Shown here in pieces: positions 8,630-16,705 of a stretch of DNA of 64,000 nt. The position numbers were made by a program, and so were the translations under genes. Below the pieces are notes generated by a model. The model was given only the letters and a program-made list of their open reading frames with translations, was not told the DNA's origin and ran no database searches. The stretch's first letter is position 1, and each line of letters opens with the position of its first letter. The DNA lies in the NCBI RefSeq assembly GCF_900105135.1, contig NZ_LT629741.1:1054001-1118000 (forward strand), written 5' to 3'. The DNA is from Gramella sp. MAR_2010_147. GTDB lineage: Bacteria; Bacteroidota; Bacteroidia; Flavobacteriales; Flavobacteriaceae.

Positions 8630-9836
8630 AACCTATAAAATTGCTTTTGGTTTATTTCTTTTATTGATCATTTCCCTGGCCTGGCTTGAGAGCTCTGAAC
8701 CTGAACCTGTAAACTGGACACCGAGTTATACAAGATCAGACAAAATTCCGCTTGGTTCTTATATATTTTATGAAAGCTGGAAACAAATTGATCCGGAAAA
8801 GATCAGGGAGATCAAAATTCCTCCTTATGAATATTTAAATAAAGTTCCAGAAAATGGCACGTATTTCTTTCTGAACAATTACGTGAATTTTGATGAAGAT
8901 GAACTAGAGGATATTCTAAGCTGGGTATCCAATGGCAATACCCTGTTTATTTCAGCCTACAACTTTGGAGAAAAGCTGGAAGATACTCTTAAAGTAGAAT
9001 TGTCATCTTTTATTAGTGCCGATGGATTTAAATCCAGACCTGCGCTTAACCTGGTAAATTCAAATTTGAAGTTTGAAGAGGCATTGGAATTTGATCAGGA
9101 CCTCCCGGCGGTATACTTTGAAAAGATCGATACTACCACACAAGTTGTACTTGGCACTTCCTCTTTTGGCGAAAAAGATGCAGACAATAAAATTAACTTT
9201 TTAAAGACAGACTTTGGAAAAGGCCAGATATTCCTGCATTCTGCCCCGCAGGCATTTAGTAATTATTTTCTGCTGAAAAATAAAAATTACCAGTATAGTG
9301 AGGCTTTACTATCTTATCTCTCCAATAATAATATTCTCTGGGATTCGTATTATAAGTCTGGAAAAGGCTTTTTTACGTCTCCTCTATATATTCTTTTAAA
9401 TAATCGTCCGTTAAAATGGGCTTATTATTTTGTGATCATCGCTGCGATCCTATTTATTCTTTTTGAAGGCAAGCGTAAACAAAGATCAATTCCTGTAGTG
9501 GAACCACTTCAGAATAAATCTTTTGAATTTACCCAAACGATGTCTCAATTATATATTGAACAAAAGAAATATCACGAACTCGGGCTTAAAAAGATCTCCC
9601 TTTTAATGGAGTTCATTAGAAACTCCTATAGATTAGATCCTTCAACTATTAACGAAGAATTTTACCGTGATCTGGCTGAAAAAAGTGAAAACAGTATAGA
9701 AACAACAAAAAGGCTTTTTAAAATGATCTTTAATTTTCAAAAGAATAATGAAAATGGCAAGGTCGAATTTTTTGAATTGAGCCAAAGCATAAATACCTTT
9801 AAAACACATAATGGAAAAACAGGAAGCAAATCATAA
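8622..9836 (+). CDS. DUF4350-domain protein
   Basis: A 404-residue protein with an N-terminal membrane helix (residues 6-22) and a large periplasmic region resembling DUF4350/GATase-like folds (GSYIFYESWKQ, then SWVSNGNTLFISAYNFG). A second helix lies near 263-283, followed by a cytoplasmic C-terminal domain with charged helices. It overlaps DUF4129 by 8 bp and the MoxR gene by 26 bp, which implies translational coupling. The DUF4350 fold resembles glutamine amidotransferases, but no catalytic Cys is apparent, so a binding role is more likely. Confidence 0.82.
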   Translation: MNKTYKIAFGLFLLLIISLAWLESSEPEPVNWTPSYTRSDKIPLGSYIFYESWKQIDPEKIREIKIPPYEYLNKVPENGTYFFLNNYVNFDEDELEDILSWVSNGNTLFISAYNFGEKLEDTLKVELSSFISADGFKSRPALNLVNSNLKFEEALEFDQDLPAVYFEKIDTTTQVVLGTSSFGEKDADNKINFLKTDFGKGQIFLHSAPQAFSNYFLLKNKNYQYSEALLSYLSNNNILWDSYYKSGKGFFTSPLYILLNNRPLKWAYYFVIIAAILFILFEGKRKQRSIPVVEPLQNKSFEFTQTMSQLYIEQKKYHELGLKKISLLMEFIRNSYRLDPSTINEEFYRDLAEKSENSIETTKRLFKMIFNFQKNNENGKVEFFELSQSINTFKTHNGKTGSKS

Positions 9837-10815
9837 TAAGGAAGAACTAAAATTCGAAAACAGAATTCCGCTTGAAGGACTCAAAGAGGCTGTAGAAGGT
9901 TTAAAAAACCAGCTTTCAAAAGTTATTGTCGGGCAGGATCATTTTGTAGAACTTTTGATCGTTGGCTTGTTATCTAATGGTCATGTGCTCATTGAAGGTG
10001 TTCCGGGAGTAGCTAAAACCATCACCGCAAAACTTTTCGCGAAATGTTTAAAAACAGATTTTAGCAGAATCCAGTTTACTCCAGACCTTATGCCCAGTGA
10101 TGTTCTTGGAACTTCTATTTTCAACAACAAAACTTCTGAATTTGAATTTAAGAAGGGGCCTGTTTTTTCAAATATCATTCTTATAGATGAAATCAACAGG
10201 GCTCCGGCTAAAACGCAGGCCGCTCTTTTTGAGGTGATGGAAGAAAGACAGGTAACCATGGATGGAGAATTATACAAAATGGAGGCTCCTTTTATGGTAC
10301 TGGCCACTCAAAATCCTATAGAACAGGAAGGTACTTATGCGCTGCCAGAAGCTCAGCTTGATAGGTTCTTATTCAAAATTGAGGTGGGCTACCCAAAACT
10401 TGAAGACGAAGTTAAAATTCTACAAACCCATCACAATAGAAAGGGTAAACTTCCTGAAACTGAGGTGGAAGCTGTTCTTGATCCGCATAAGATTGAAGAA
10501 CTGAGGGATCAAATTCATGAGATCATTATTGAAGAAAAACTTTTGAATTATATCGCTGAACTAATCCATAAAACCAGGAATCATCCGCATTTATATTTGG
10601 GCGCGAGTCCAAGAGCTTCTATTGGTGTAATGAATGCTGCCAAGTCTTTTGCAGCGGTGAACGGTCGTGATTTTGTAATCCCGGAAGATATCAAAAACTC
10701 TTTAAAGCCGGTGCTGGCACATCGTTTTATCCTTTCCCCAGACAGGGAAATGGAAGGGATGACCGCTGGAAGCGTAATAGATATGATCACACAATCTGTA
10801 GAAATCCCTCGATAG
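9811..10815 (+). CDS. MoxR family AAA+ ATPase
   Basis: A 334-residue AAA ATPase with Walker A GVPGVAKT at 63-70, Walker B IILIDEINRA at 122-131, the sensor motif ATQNP and a C-terminal lid with the SPRAS sensor. MoxR proteins act as chaperone-like ATPases that mature or activate partner complexes. The partner here is probably the DUF58 protein encoded next, whose GTG start shares its G with this gene's TAG stop. It overlaps the previous gene by 26 bp. Length and motifs are standard for the family. Confidence 0.95.
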   Translation: MEKQEANHNKEELKFENRIPLEGLKEAVEGLKNQLSKVIVGQDHFVELLIVGLLSNGHVLIEGVPGVAKTITAKLFAKCLKTDFSRIQFTPDLMPSDVLGTSIFNNKTSEFEFKKGPVFSNIILIDEINRAPAKTQAALFEVMEERQVTMDGELYKMEAPFMVLATQNPIEQEGTYALPEAQLDRFLFKIEVGYPKLEDEVKILQTHHNRKGKLPETEVEAVLDPHKIEELRDQIHEIIIEEKLLNYIAELIHKTRNHPHLYLGASPRASIGVMNAAKSFAAVNGRDFVIPEDIKNSLKPVLAHRFILSPDREMEGMTAGSVIDMITQSVEIPR

Positions 10816-12146
10816 TGCTAAAATTCATCAGATCATTATATTTTGGAAAAAGGCTGTTTTATGCTTTATTTGGCATATCTCTGCTTTTTCTTATTTCTTT
10901 TTGGTTTGAACCTTTATACAGTATTACCTGGATTATCACCTCGGTTTTAGGGGTCCTGGTATTTACAGATGTGGTAACACTTTACAGCAGATCCCTGATA
11001 AGCGCTGACAGGATTTTACCTGAAAAATTCTCTAATTCAGATGAAAATATTGTTGAAATAAGCATTCTTAATAAACATGTTTTTAAGGTTTATGCAGAGA
11101 TAATTGATGAAATTCCCGTACAATTTCAAAAGAGAGATTTTTTAAAATCGTTAAAGCTTCCAGCCCATAAAAAAAATAGATTTAATTATTTGCTGAAACC
11201 TCTTAAGCGTGGCGAATATATCTTCGGAAACCTGAACATCTATATTTCCACTTTTTTAAAACTTGCCAAAAGGAGATATATCTTTAATAAAGATCAAATG
11301 GTCAAGGTCTATCCATCATTCATTCAGATGAAAAAACTGGATTTTATGGCGCTGGATCAAAAAATCGATCTTCATGGTATTAAGCGTATTCGTAGGATTG
11401 GGCATACCATGGAGTTTGAACAGATCAAGGAGTATGTAAGAGGTGATGATGTGAGAACGATCAACTGGAAGGCGACTGCCAAAAATAATCACCTTATGGT
11501 GAATCAATTTCAGGATGAACGTTCACAGCCGGTATATTCCATTATTGATTGTGGTCGCATGATGAAAATGCCTTTTGAAGGACTAAGCTTACTGGATTAC
11601 GCGATTAACAGTTCTCTTGCATTTTCAAACGTCGCTTTAAAGAAAAAGGATAAAGTTGGAATGCTATCATTCTCCAATAAAATAGATAACCTACAGAAGG
11701 CAAGTTCAAAACTGAGTCAGCTAAACCGACTCATGGAAGCTTTATATAATGTGAACACAGGTTTTTTCGATAGTGATTTCAGTCTTTTATATTCAAGACT
11801 AAAAAAGCAGATTACCCACAGAAGTCTTTTAATGCTCTATACTAATTTTGAGCACATGTCTGCTTTACAGCGGCAATTACCTTATTTAAAAGCCATTGCT
11901 AAAAATCATTTACTCGTAGTCATCTTTTTTGAAAATACTGAAATGACTAAACTTACTCATTTAACTCCTGTGAATGTTAGTGAAAGTGCTCATCAAACCA
12001 TCGCTGAACAGTTTGTACATAACAAGCTTTTGATGTCTAAAGAATTACAAAGACATGGCATACAGACTTTGTTAACTCCCCCTAAAGATCTGAGCATAAA
12101 CGCCATAAATAAATACCTCGAAATAAAAGCGAGAGGACTGCTATAG
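10815..12146 (+). CDS. DUF58-domain protein (MoxR partner)
   Basis: A 443-residue protein with two N-terminal membrane helices and a DUF58 core near residues 195-285 (IKEYVRGDDVRTINWKATAK). A von Willebrand-A-like region follows (SIIDCGRMM and the later segments). The GTG start at 10815 overlaps the MoxR stop by one base. MoxR and a DUF58/VWA protein form a conserved functional pair in many bacteria. This is the last gene of the operon that starts at 6047; the next 97 bp contain no clear terminator. Confidence 0.9.
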   Translation: MLKFIRSLYFGKRLFYALFGISLLFLISFWFEPLYSITWIITSVLGVLVFTDVVTLYSRSLISADRILPEKFSNSDENIVEISILNKHVFKVYAEIIDEIPVQFQKRDFLKSLKLPAHKKNRFNYLLKPLKRGEYIFGNLNIYISTFLKLAKRRYIFNKDQMVKVYPSFIQMKKLDFMALDQKIDLHGIKRIRRIGHTMEFEQIKEYVRGDDVRTINWKATAKNNHLMVNQFQDERSQPVYSIIDCGRMMKMPFEGLSLLDYAINSSLAFSNVALKKKDKVGMLSFSNKIDNLQKASSKLSQLNRLMEALYNVNTGFFDSDFSLLYSRLKKQITHRSLLMLYTNFEHMSALQRQLPYLKAIAKNHLLVVIFFENTEMTKLTHLTPVNVSESAHQTIAEQFVHNKLLMSKELQRHGIQTLLTPPKDLSINAINKYLEIKARGLL

Positions 12147-12243
12147 AACAATTCGGTTTCAATATTCTACAGTTCGGTTAAAAGATTTTCTATAGAATAG
12201 GTTTTAGCTATAAGTTTGATTTATAATCAAAAACTAGATCATT

Positions 12244-12660
12244 ATGAAGACAATCGCCGTAATAGTAGCCATGTTATTAGGAACTCTTATGCATGGGCAA
12301 ATAGAAAAAACAGGAAATATCAGCGCCTCTGTTATCAATGTAAGTGGTACGGAGGGTAATGTGAAATTCGGACTTTATTCTGTGGAAACCTTTATGAAAG
12401 CAGAGCCAAATTTCTCCGCAATAGGGAAAATTATAGAGGGTAAAGCGAATGTGACATTTAAAAATGTACCCGAGGGTACTTATGCCGTTCTGGTAATGCA
12501 CGATAAGAACGATAACAATCAAATGGATTTTGATAGCAATGGGATGCCTTTAGAAAGTTATGGTTCCAGCGGAAACTCCATTTCGTATGGCCCGCCAGTC
12601 TGGGATGAATCTAAATTTAATTTTGACGGAGACGAACTGGCCATAGAAATTCAGTTTTAA
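12244..12660 (+). CDS. Secreted DUF2141 protein
   Basis: A 138-residue protein with a signal peptide (MKTIAVIVAMLLGTLMHGQ) and a DUF2141 domain. Characteristic features are GNVKFGLYS near the start, FKNVPEGTYAVLVMHDKNDN in the middle and the Asp/Asn-rich loop before SYGPPVWDESKF. The family is small, beta-rich and exported; no enzymatic role is established. It is followed by a clear terminator and is transcribed separately from the MoxR operon. Confidence 0.88.
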   Translation: MKTIAVIVAMLLGTLMHGQIEKTGNISASVINVSGTEGNVKFGLYSVETFMKAEPNFSAIGKIIEGKANVTFKNVPEGTYAVLVMHDKNDNNQMDFDSNGMPLESYGSSGNSISYGPPVWDESKFNFDGDELAIEIQF

Positions 12661-12757
12661 TTTATATCATCAAGAGATGCTGAAATACATAAATTTTCAG
12701 GAGCCATTCATCAATCAGATTTCGTTCAGCTTAATACTCATTTCAAGATAATCATCA

Positions 12758-12785
12758 AACCTTCTTTATTAAGAAGGTTTTTTGC
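12758..12785 (+). terminator. Rho-independent terminator after the DUF2141 gene
   Basis: A 9-bp perfect stem (12758-12766 with 12771-12779), four-base loop and T tail. Confidence 0.85.
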
Positions 12786-12830
12786 ATAGATAAAACAAAG
12801 TTAAATCTTATTTTAAATAAGAAAAACTTA

Positions 12831-12838
12831 TACCTTTG
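12831..12838 (+). promoter_or_regulatory. Bacteroidota-type -7 element of the oxyR promoter
   Basis: TACCTTTG matches the TAnnTTTG consensus exactly and lies 20 bp before the oxyR ATG, which predicts a leader of about 14 nt. No convincing -33 TTG is visible at ideal spacing. Confidence 0.7.
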
Positions 12839-12858
12839 TAGTTGCAAAACCTGTTTAT

Positions 12859-13818
12859 ATGACAATTACCCAACTTCATTATGTACTTGCAGTGGCAGAA
12901 CATAAGAACTTCACAAAGGCAGCTCAGAAAGTTTTTGTAACTCAACCAACATTGAGCATGCAAATTCAAAAATTAGAAGAAGAGCTTGAAGTTACGATTT
13001 TCGATAGAACCAAAAAGCCAATTCAGCTCACTGAAGTTGGTCAGAAAATCGTACAACAGGCAAGGAATATTGTAAATGAGAGTGACAGGATCCAGGATAT
13101 AGTAGATCAACAAAAAGGTTTTATTGGAGGTATTTTCAGGCTTGGGGTAATTCCTACGATCATGCCTACGCTGTTACCTATGTTTATTGGTAGTTTCATG
13201 AAGAAATATCCAAAGGTAAAATTGAAAATTGAAGAATTACATACAGAAGCTATTCTCGAAAAACTCAAGGAAGGGCATCTGGATGCCGCTATTGCGGCGA
13301 CTCCACTGGAAATTGAAGGTATTAAAGAGAATGTTCTATATTATGAGCCTTTTGTTCCATATATCCCAAATAGTGAAGATACAGGTAGTTCTGCTAAAAT
13401 AAATATAGAAGATCTTGATATCAATGATATGCTTCTTCTTGAGGACGGGCACTGCTTTAAAGATGGAATTATAAATCTTTGCAAAGCTTCCAGAGATTAT
13501 GATGGTGATCAGCTTCAGTTAGAGAGCGGAAGTTTTGAAACACTTATAAAGCTCGCGAACGAAGGAATGGGAATGACGCTTCTGCCATACTTGCATACCT
13601 TAGACCTGAAAGAATCTGAAAAAAAGAATCTAAAAATGTTCAAAGACCCCGTTCCGGCAAGAGAAGTGAGTCTTATATACAATCGCAGTGAATTAAAAAT
13701 GCAGATCATCGATGCCATTCGTTCTACGATTGCAGGAGTGGTGAAAGGGGCAATAACCTTCCAGAATGTAAAGATCATAAGCCCTCTTAGCAAAAAGAAA
13801 GAGTTTCAGAATAACTAA
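12859..13818 (+). CDS. oxyR: LysR-type peroxide sensor OxyR
   Basis: A 319-residue LysR regulator. The N-terminal winged helix (FTKAAQKVFVTQPTLSMQIQ) binds DNA. The sensor domain contains LEDGHCFKDGIINLCK with cysteines at exactly 199 and 208, the same numbers as the redox pair of E. coli OxyR. The peroxide-driven disulfide switch is therefore expected to work. Length is slightly above the usual 305. It has its own promoter and a terminator directly behind the stop. Likely targets (catalase, Dps, peroxiredoxin) are not in this window. Confidence 0.95.
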   Translation: MTITQLHYVLAVAEHKNFTKAAQKVFVTQPTLSMQIQKLEEELEVTIFDRTKKPIQLTEVGQKIVQQARNIVNESDRIQDIVDQQKGFIGGIFRLGVIPTIMPTLLPMFIGSFMKKYPKVKLKIEELHTEAILEKLKEGHLDAAIAATPLEIEGIKENVLYYEPFVPYIPNSEDTGSSAKINIEDLDINDMLLLEDGHCFKDGIINLCKASRDYDGDQLQLESGSFETLIKLANEGMGMTLLPYLHTLDLKESEKKNLKMFKDPVPAREVSLIYNRSELKMQIIDAIRSTIAGVVKGAITFQNVKIISPLSKKKEFQNN

Positions 13819-13822
13819 AGAA

Positions 13823-13850
13823 AAACGGCCTCTCAGGCCGTTTCCTTTTA
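13823..13850. terminator. Bidirectional terminator between oxyR and a small convergent gene
   Basis: A 9-bp perfect stem (13823-13831 with 13835-13843) with A-rich and T-rich flanks, so it can act in both directions. It overlaps the stop region of the small leftward gene. Confidence 0.85.
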
Positions 13851-14045
13851 ACTATTTAAATAGATTAAACATTGATTTAGTTCAGGGTTCTGCTTGGTCA
13901 AAGAGATGATCCACAATTTTAATTCCTCAATTTCATGAGGAAGCAAACGTTGAATCGCTTTTTGAACTTCTTTGCAGAACAAATTTGCATCAAAACTCAC
14001 CTTATCAAGTATAGTCTTGGTGTATTCAAACATCGCTCTCGCCAT
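13848..14045 (-). CDS. Small conserved flavobacterial protein (65 aa)
   Basis: A 65-residue protein beginning MARAMFEYTKTILDKVSFD, with a helical, charged C-terminal half (LPHEIEELKLWIISLTKQ) and two cysteines. I recognise the general sequence as a small hypothetical widespread in Flavobacteriia, without known function. It is convergent with oxyR and ends inside the shared terminator. It has no signal peptide and no membrane segment, so it is probably a cytosolic helical protein. Confidence 0.72.
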   Translation of the reverse strand: MARAMFEYTKTILDKVSFDANLFCKEVQKAIQRLLPHEIEELKLWIISLTKQNPELNQCLIYLNS

Positions 14046-14180
14046 AATTTGAAATGGTTTAAGTTAAAGTTAGGTTGATAAAAAAAATGAGTAGAGTTAT
14101 TATATAGGCAGTTGTTTTATTGGTCGTCTCAATATAGTAAATTCTTTGAATTTTAACAATTGTTTTACTTCTTTTTAGAT

Positions 14181-14981
14181 TTAAAACCTGTTATCTCCAC
14201 TAATAACATCTCCTAATCCTCCAAGAATACTGCCTTCCCCTTTATCTTTTCCTCCGCCTTGAGGAGCCGCCTGATGAATTCTACTTGCAAGTCTGCTAAA
14301 TGGCAGTGATTGTATATATACCGTTCCTGGCCCCGTCAAAGTTGCAAAAAACAGGCCTTCACCCCCAAACAGGGTGTTTCTTATTCCGCCTACAAATTCA
14401 ATGTCATAATCTACCGTTTGAGTGAATCCAATGATACAACCAGTATCTACCTTTAACTTTTCTCCAGCCTGTAATTCTTTTTCGGCCATGGTTCCTCCAG
14501 AATGGACAAAAGCCATCCCATCCCCTTCTACTTTTTGCATGATAAAACCTTCTCCGCCAAAAAATCCACGTCCTAATTTTTTACTGAATTCAATACCTAT
14601 AGAGACTCCTTTGGCAGCACATAAAAATGCATCTTTCTGGCAGATGAATTTCCCGTTAAATCTTGTCAAATCAATAGGGATCACCTTTCCCGGATAAGGT
14701 GATGCAAAGCTTATTTTTTTCTTACCGCTAATTTCATTGGAGAAAATGGTCATAAAAAGACTTTCACCTGTGAGCAAACGCTTTCCAGCACCCAATACTT
14801 TCCCCAAAAAACCTTCATTCTGCTTAGATCCATCTCCAAAAATAGTATCCATCTTAATACCATCGTCCATCATCATAAAGTTTCCGGCTTCAGCGATCAC
14901 GGCTTCCTGTGGATCTAATTCAAGTTCTACATATTGCATTTCTTCGCCGTAAATATGATAGTCTATTTCGTGTGCGTTCAT
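14181..14981 (-). CDS. AIM24 / TIGR00266 family protein
   Basis: A 266-residue protein of the AIM24 (TIGR00266, DUF124) family: ELDPQEAVIAEAGNFMMMDDGI near the N-terminus, repeated G-rich beta segments (FFGGEGFIMQKVEGDG), GTMAEKELQAGEKLKVDTGCII, and the C-terminal GGIRNTLFGGEGLFFATLTGPG. Members form a tryptophan-RNA-attenuator-like beta fold and are of unknown function in bacteria. It precedes a DUF4442 gene in the same direction, with a 62 bp gap. Confidence 0.9.
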   Translation of the reverse strand: MNAHEIDYHIYGEEMQYVELELDPQEAVIAEAGNFMMMDDGIKMDTIFGDGSKQNEGFLGKVLGAGKRLLTGESLFMTIFSNEISGKKKISFASPYPGKVIPIDLTRFNGKFICQKDAFLCAAKGVSIGIEFSKKLGRGFFGGEGFIMQKVEGDGMAFVHSGGTMAEKELQAGEKLKVDTGCIIGFTQTVDYDIEFVGGIRNTLFGGEGLFFATLTGPGTVYIQSLPFSRLASRIHQAAPQGGGKDKGEGSILGGLGDVISGDNRF

Positions 14982-15043
14982 TTTTAAAATATTTTGATTG
15001 ATGATTTATAATTCTATTTATAGGTAGAATAAAATAGAATATG

Positions 15044-15505
15044 TTACTTCTTTGACTTTAGTTTAACAGTCCATTCAAATTCAAAAACCGAAACTTCCAC
15101 TCCTTCTTCATTAAGTCCAATGGCTTTCATCCAGAAAGTTTGGCCTTCCCCGGTTTCGATCGTTTTCTGTAGTGCATCATTTACCTTATCACCATCGTAG
15201 CACGAAAATCTAATCTTTCCTTTTGCCTTTTTAGAAAAAGTGGCGTTGTTCTTTGCTACCAACATGGATATTTTTTGATTAGACTCCTGAATTTTATCCA
15301 TTACCAATGCCCCCGTACTTAGTTCTGCTGCCATCCCCTGCACCGCCCAGTACATAGAATTAAAAGGATTTTGATTTATCCACCGATGCGTTACACTTAC
15401 TACGCACTCGGTCTGGTCTATATGTTTCACTCTTACCCCACACAACCAGGCACTTGGTAATTTCAACATTAAAAAAGAGTTCAGTTTGGAAGGTGAAAGC
15501 TTCAT
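15044..15505 (-). CDS. DUF4442 (hot-dog fold, thioesterase-like) protein
   Basis: A 153-residue protein that fits DUF4442, a relative of the hot-dog thioesterases (PaaI-like): INQNPFNSMYWAVQGMAAELSTGALV forms the central helix region and YDGDKVNDALQKTIETGEGQTFWMKAIG the later strands. A thioesterase reaction on acyl-CoA is possible by family resemblance but not shown. It is probably cotranscribed with the AIM24-like gene downstream on the same strand. Confidence 0.82.
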   Translation of the reverse strand: MKLSPSKLNSFLMLKLPSAWLCGVRVKHIDQTECVVSVTHRWINQNPFNSMYWAVQGMAAELSTGALVMDKIQESNQKISMLVAKNNATFSKKAKGKIRFSCYDGDKVNDALQKTIETGEGQTFWMKAIGLNEEGVEVSVFEFEWTVKLKSKK

Positions 15506-15670
15506 TTATAAAGGTTTTGATTGATTTTCAATAAAAATAGGAAATAACTTCGAGTCTTCAACTCTTAATTATTTGTTAAATTTTAGTACTTTGTTTTGCA
15601 TAATACCTTCTTTTAGACATATATTTGTATAAGATTATAATAGGTTTTAAATCATCAAATTACAATCATC

Positions 15671-15799
15671 ATGAAAAATTCAACTAAACATCAGTCATTT
15701 ACATTCTCAAAAGGAGAGGCAGTATTAATCACAAGAACTCAAATTTATGTGGCCGTAGCTTTTATATACGTCTACTTTCTAACAACAATATTTTTATAA
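15671..15799 (+). CDS. Small membrane protein upstream of the PspC operon (42 aa)
   Basis: A short frame from ATG 15671 encodes 42 residues with a polar N-terminus (MKNSTKHQSFTFSKGEAVLI) and one hydrophobic helix near 24-41 (YVAVAFIYVYFL). It ends 29 bp before the DUF4870 gene on the same strand. The composition, one membrane segment and placement at the head of an operon suggest a real small protein. Function unknown. Confidence 0.6.
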   Translation: MKNSTKHQSFTFSKGEAVLITRTQIYVAVAFIYVYFLTTIFL

Positions 15800-15827
15800 A
15801 CCACTATAAAACTAAAACATTATTAAA

Positions 15828-16364
15828 ATGACTAACGAAAACGTCAATCAAAATAGAACCCTGGCTACCGTACTTCATCTATCGGTATTCACGAAATACT
15901 TCATACCACTTGGGAACTTTATTTTTCCCATGCTGTTATGGCTCTCCAAAAAACAGGATCCATTTGTAGATCATCATGGAAGGAATGCTTTAAACTTTCA
16001 AATAAGCACCTTTCTATACGCCATCTTTATTGTAGCCGTGGGAGCCGCAAGCTTTTTATATTTCGGTATGAAGTTTACTATTGGAGAACCTCTGTTTTTT
16101 GAACAGGATTCGTTTGTAATAGACGAGTTTTCTGATGCCCTGCCTTTCATCATCACTATAGGCATTTTAGGGATATTATTATTAGGTCTTTTCGTACTGG
16201 AACTCTTTGCAGTCATCAATGCAAGTATCAAGGCCAGTGAAGGGGAACTATACAATTATCCACTAACCATCAATTTTTTAAGTTCGGAAAAACCGGACGA
16301 ACAAAATCATCAAAATCAATCAAGAAATGAACAGTTTAATGACACCCAAAAACAAACACTATGA
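15828..16364 (+). CDS. DUF4870-domain membrane protein
   Basis: A 178-residue protein with the DUF4870 (Tic20-like) pattern: LATVLHLSVFTKYFIPLGNF as first helix, then DPFVDHHGRNALNFQIS, and two later helices near 62-80 and 105-130. The C-terminal tail is Asn/Gln-rich and polar. Its TGA stop overlaps the ATG of the PadR gene by 4 bp. It is probably part of an envelope-stress operon with PadR and PspC. Confidence 0.88.
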   Translation: MTNENVNQNRTLATVLHLSVFTKYFIPLGNFIFPMLLWLSKKQDPFVDHHGRNALNFQISTFLYAIFIVAVGAASFLYFGMKFTIGEPLFFEQDSFVIDEFSDALPFIITIGILGILLLGLFVLELFAVINASIKASEGELYNYPLTINFLSSEKPDEQNHQNQSRNEQFNDTQKQTL

Positions 16365-16705
16365 AGATTGAAAACACCAAAGCCCAGATGCGTAAGGGTG
16401 TGTTAGAATATTGCATTCTCTCGGTTCTCCGGGATGAAGATGCCTACGTGGCAGAGATTCTGGACACACTCAAAGACGCTAAGTTGTTGGTCGTGGAAGG
16501 CACCATTTATCCATTACTAACCAGGCTAAAAAACGCCGGACTCCTCAATTATCGTTGGGAAGAATCTACTAGTGGGCCGCCAAGAAAATATTACGGACTC
16601 ACTGAAACAGGAAAAATATTTCTTAGGGAACTAACCGGTACCTGGGAAGAACTGCAATCTGCAGTTAACATCGTAACCACTCAAAAAAAGAAGAACCATG
16701 AATAA
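16361..16705 (+). CDS. PadR family transcriptional regulator
   Basis: A 114-residue winged-helix protein of the PadR type: MRKGVLEYCILSVLRDEDAY starts helix 1, VVEGTIYPLLTRLKNAGLL is the recognition region and GPPRKYYGLTETGK forms the wing. The short form without the C-terminal extension is usual for this subfamily. It overlaps the flanking genes by 4 and 8 bp, so it is translated as part of the DUF4870-PspC unit and probably autoregulates it. Confidence 0.93.
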   Translation: MKIENTKAQMRKGVLEYCILSVLRDEDAYVAEILDTLKDAKLLVVEGTIYPLLTRLKNAGLLNYRWEESTSGPPRKYYGLTETGKIFLRELTGTWEELQSAVNIVTTQKKKNHE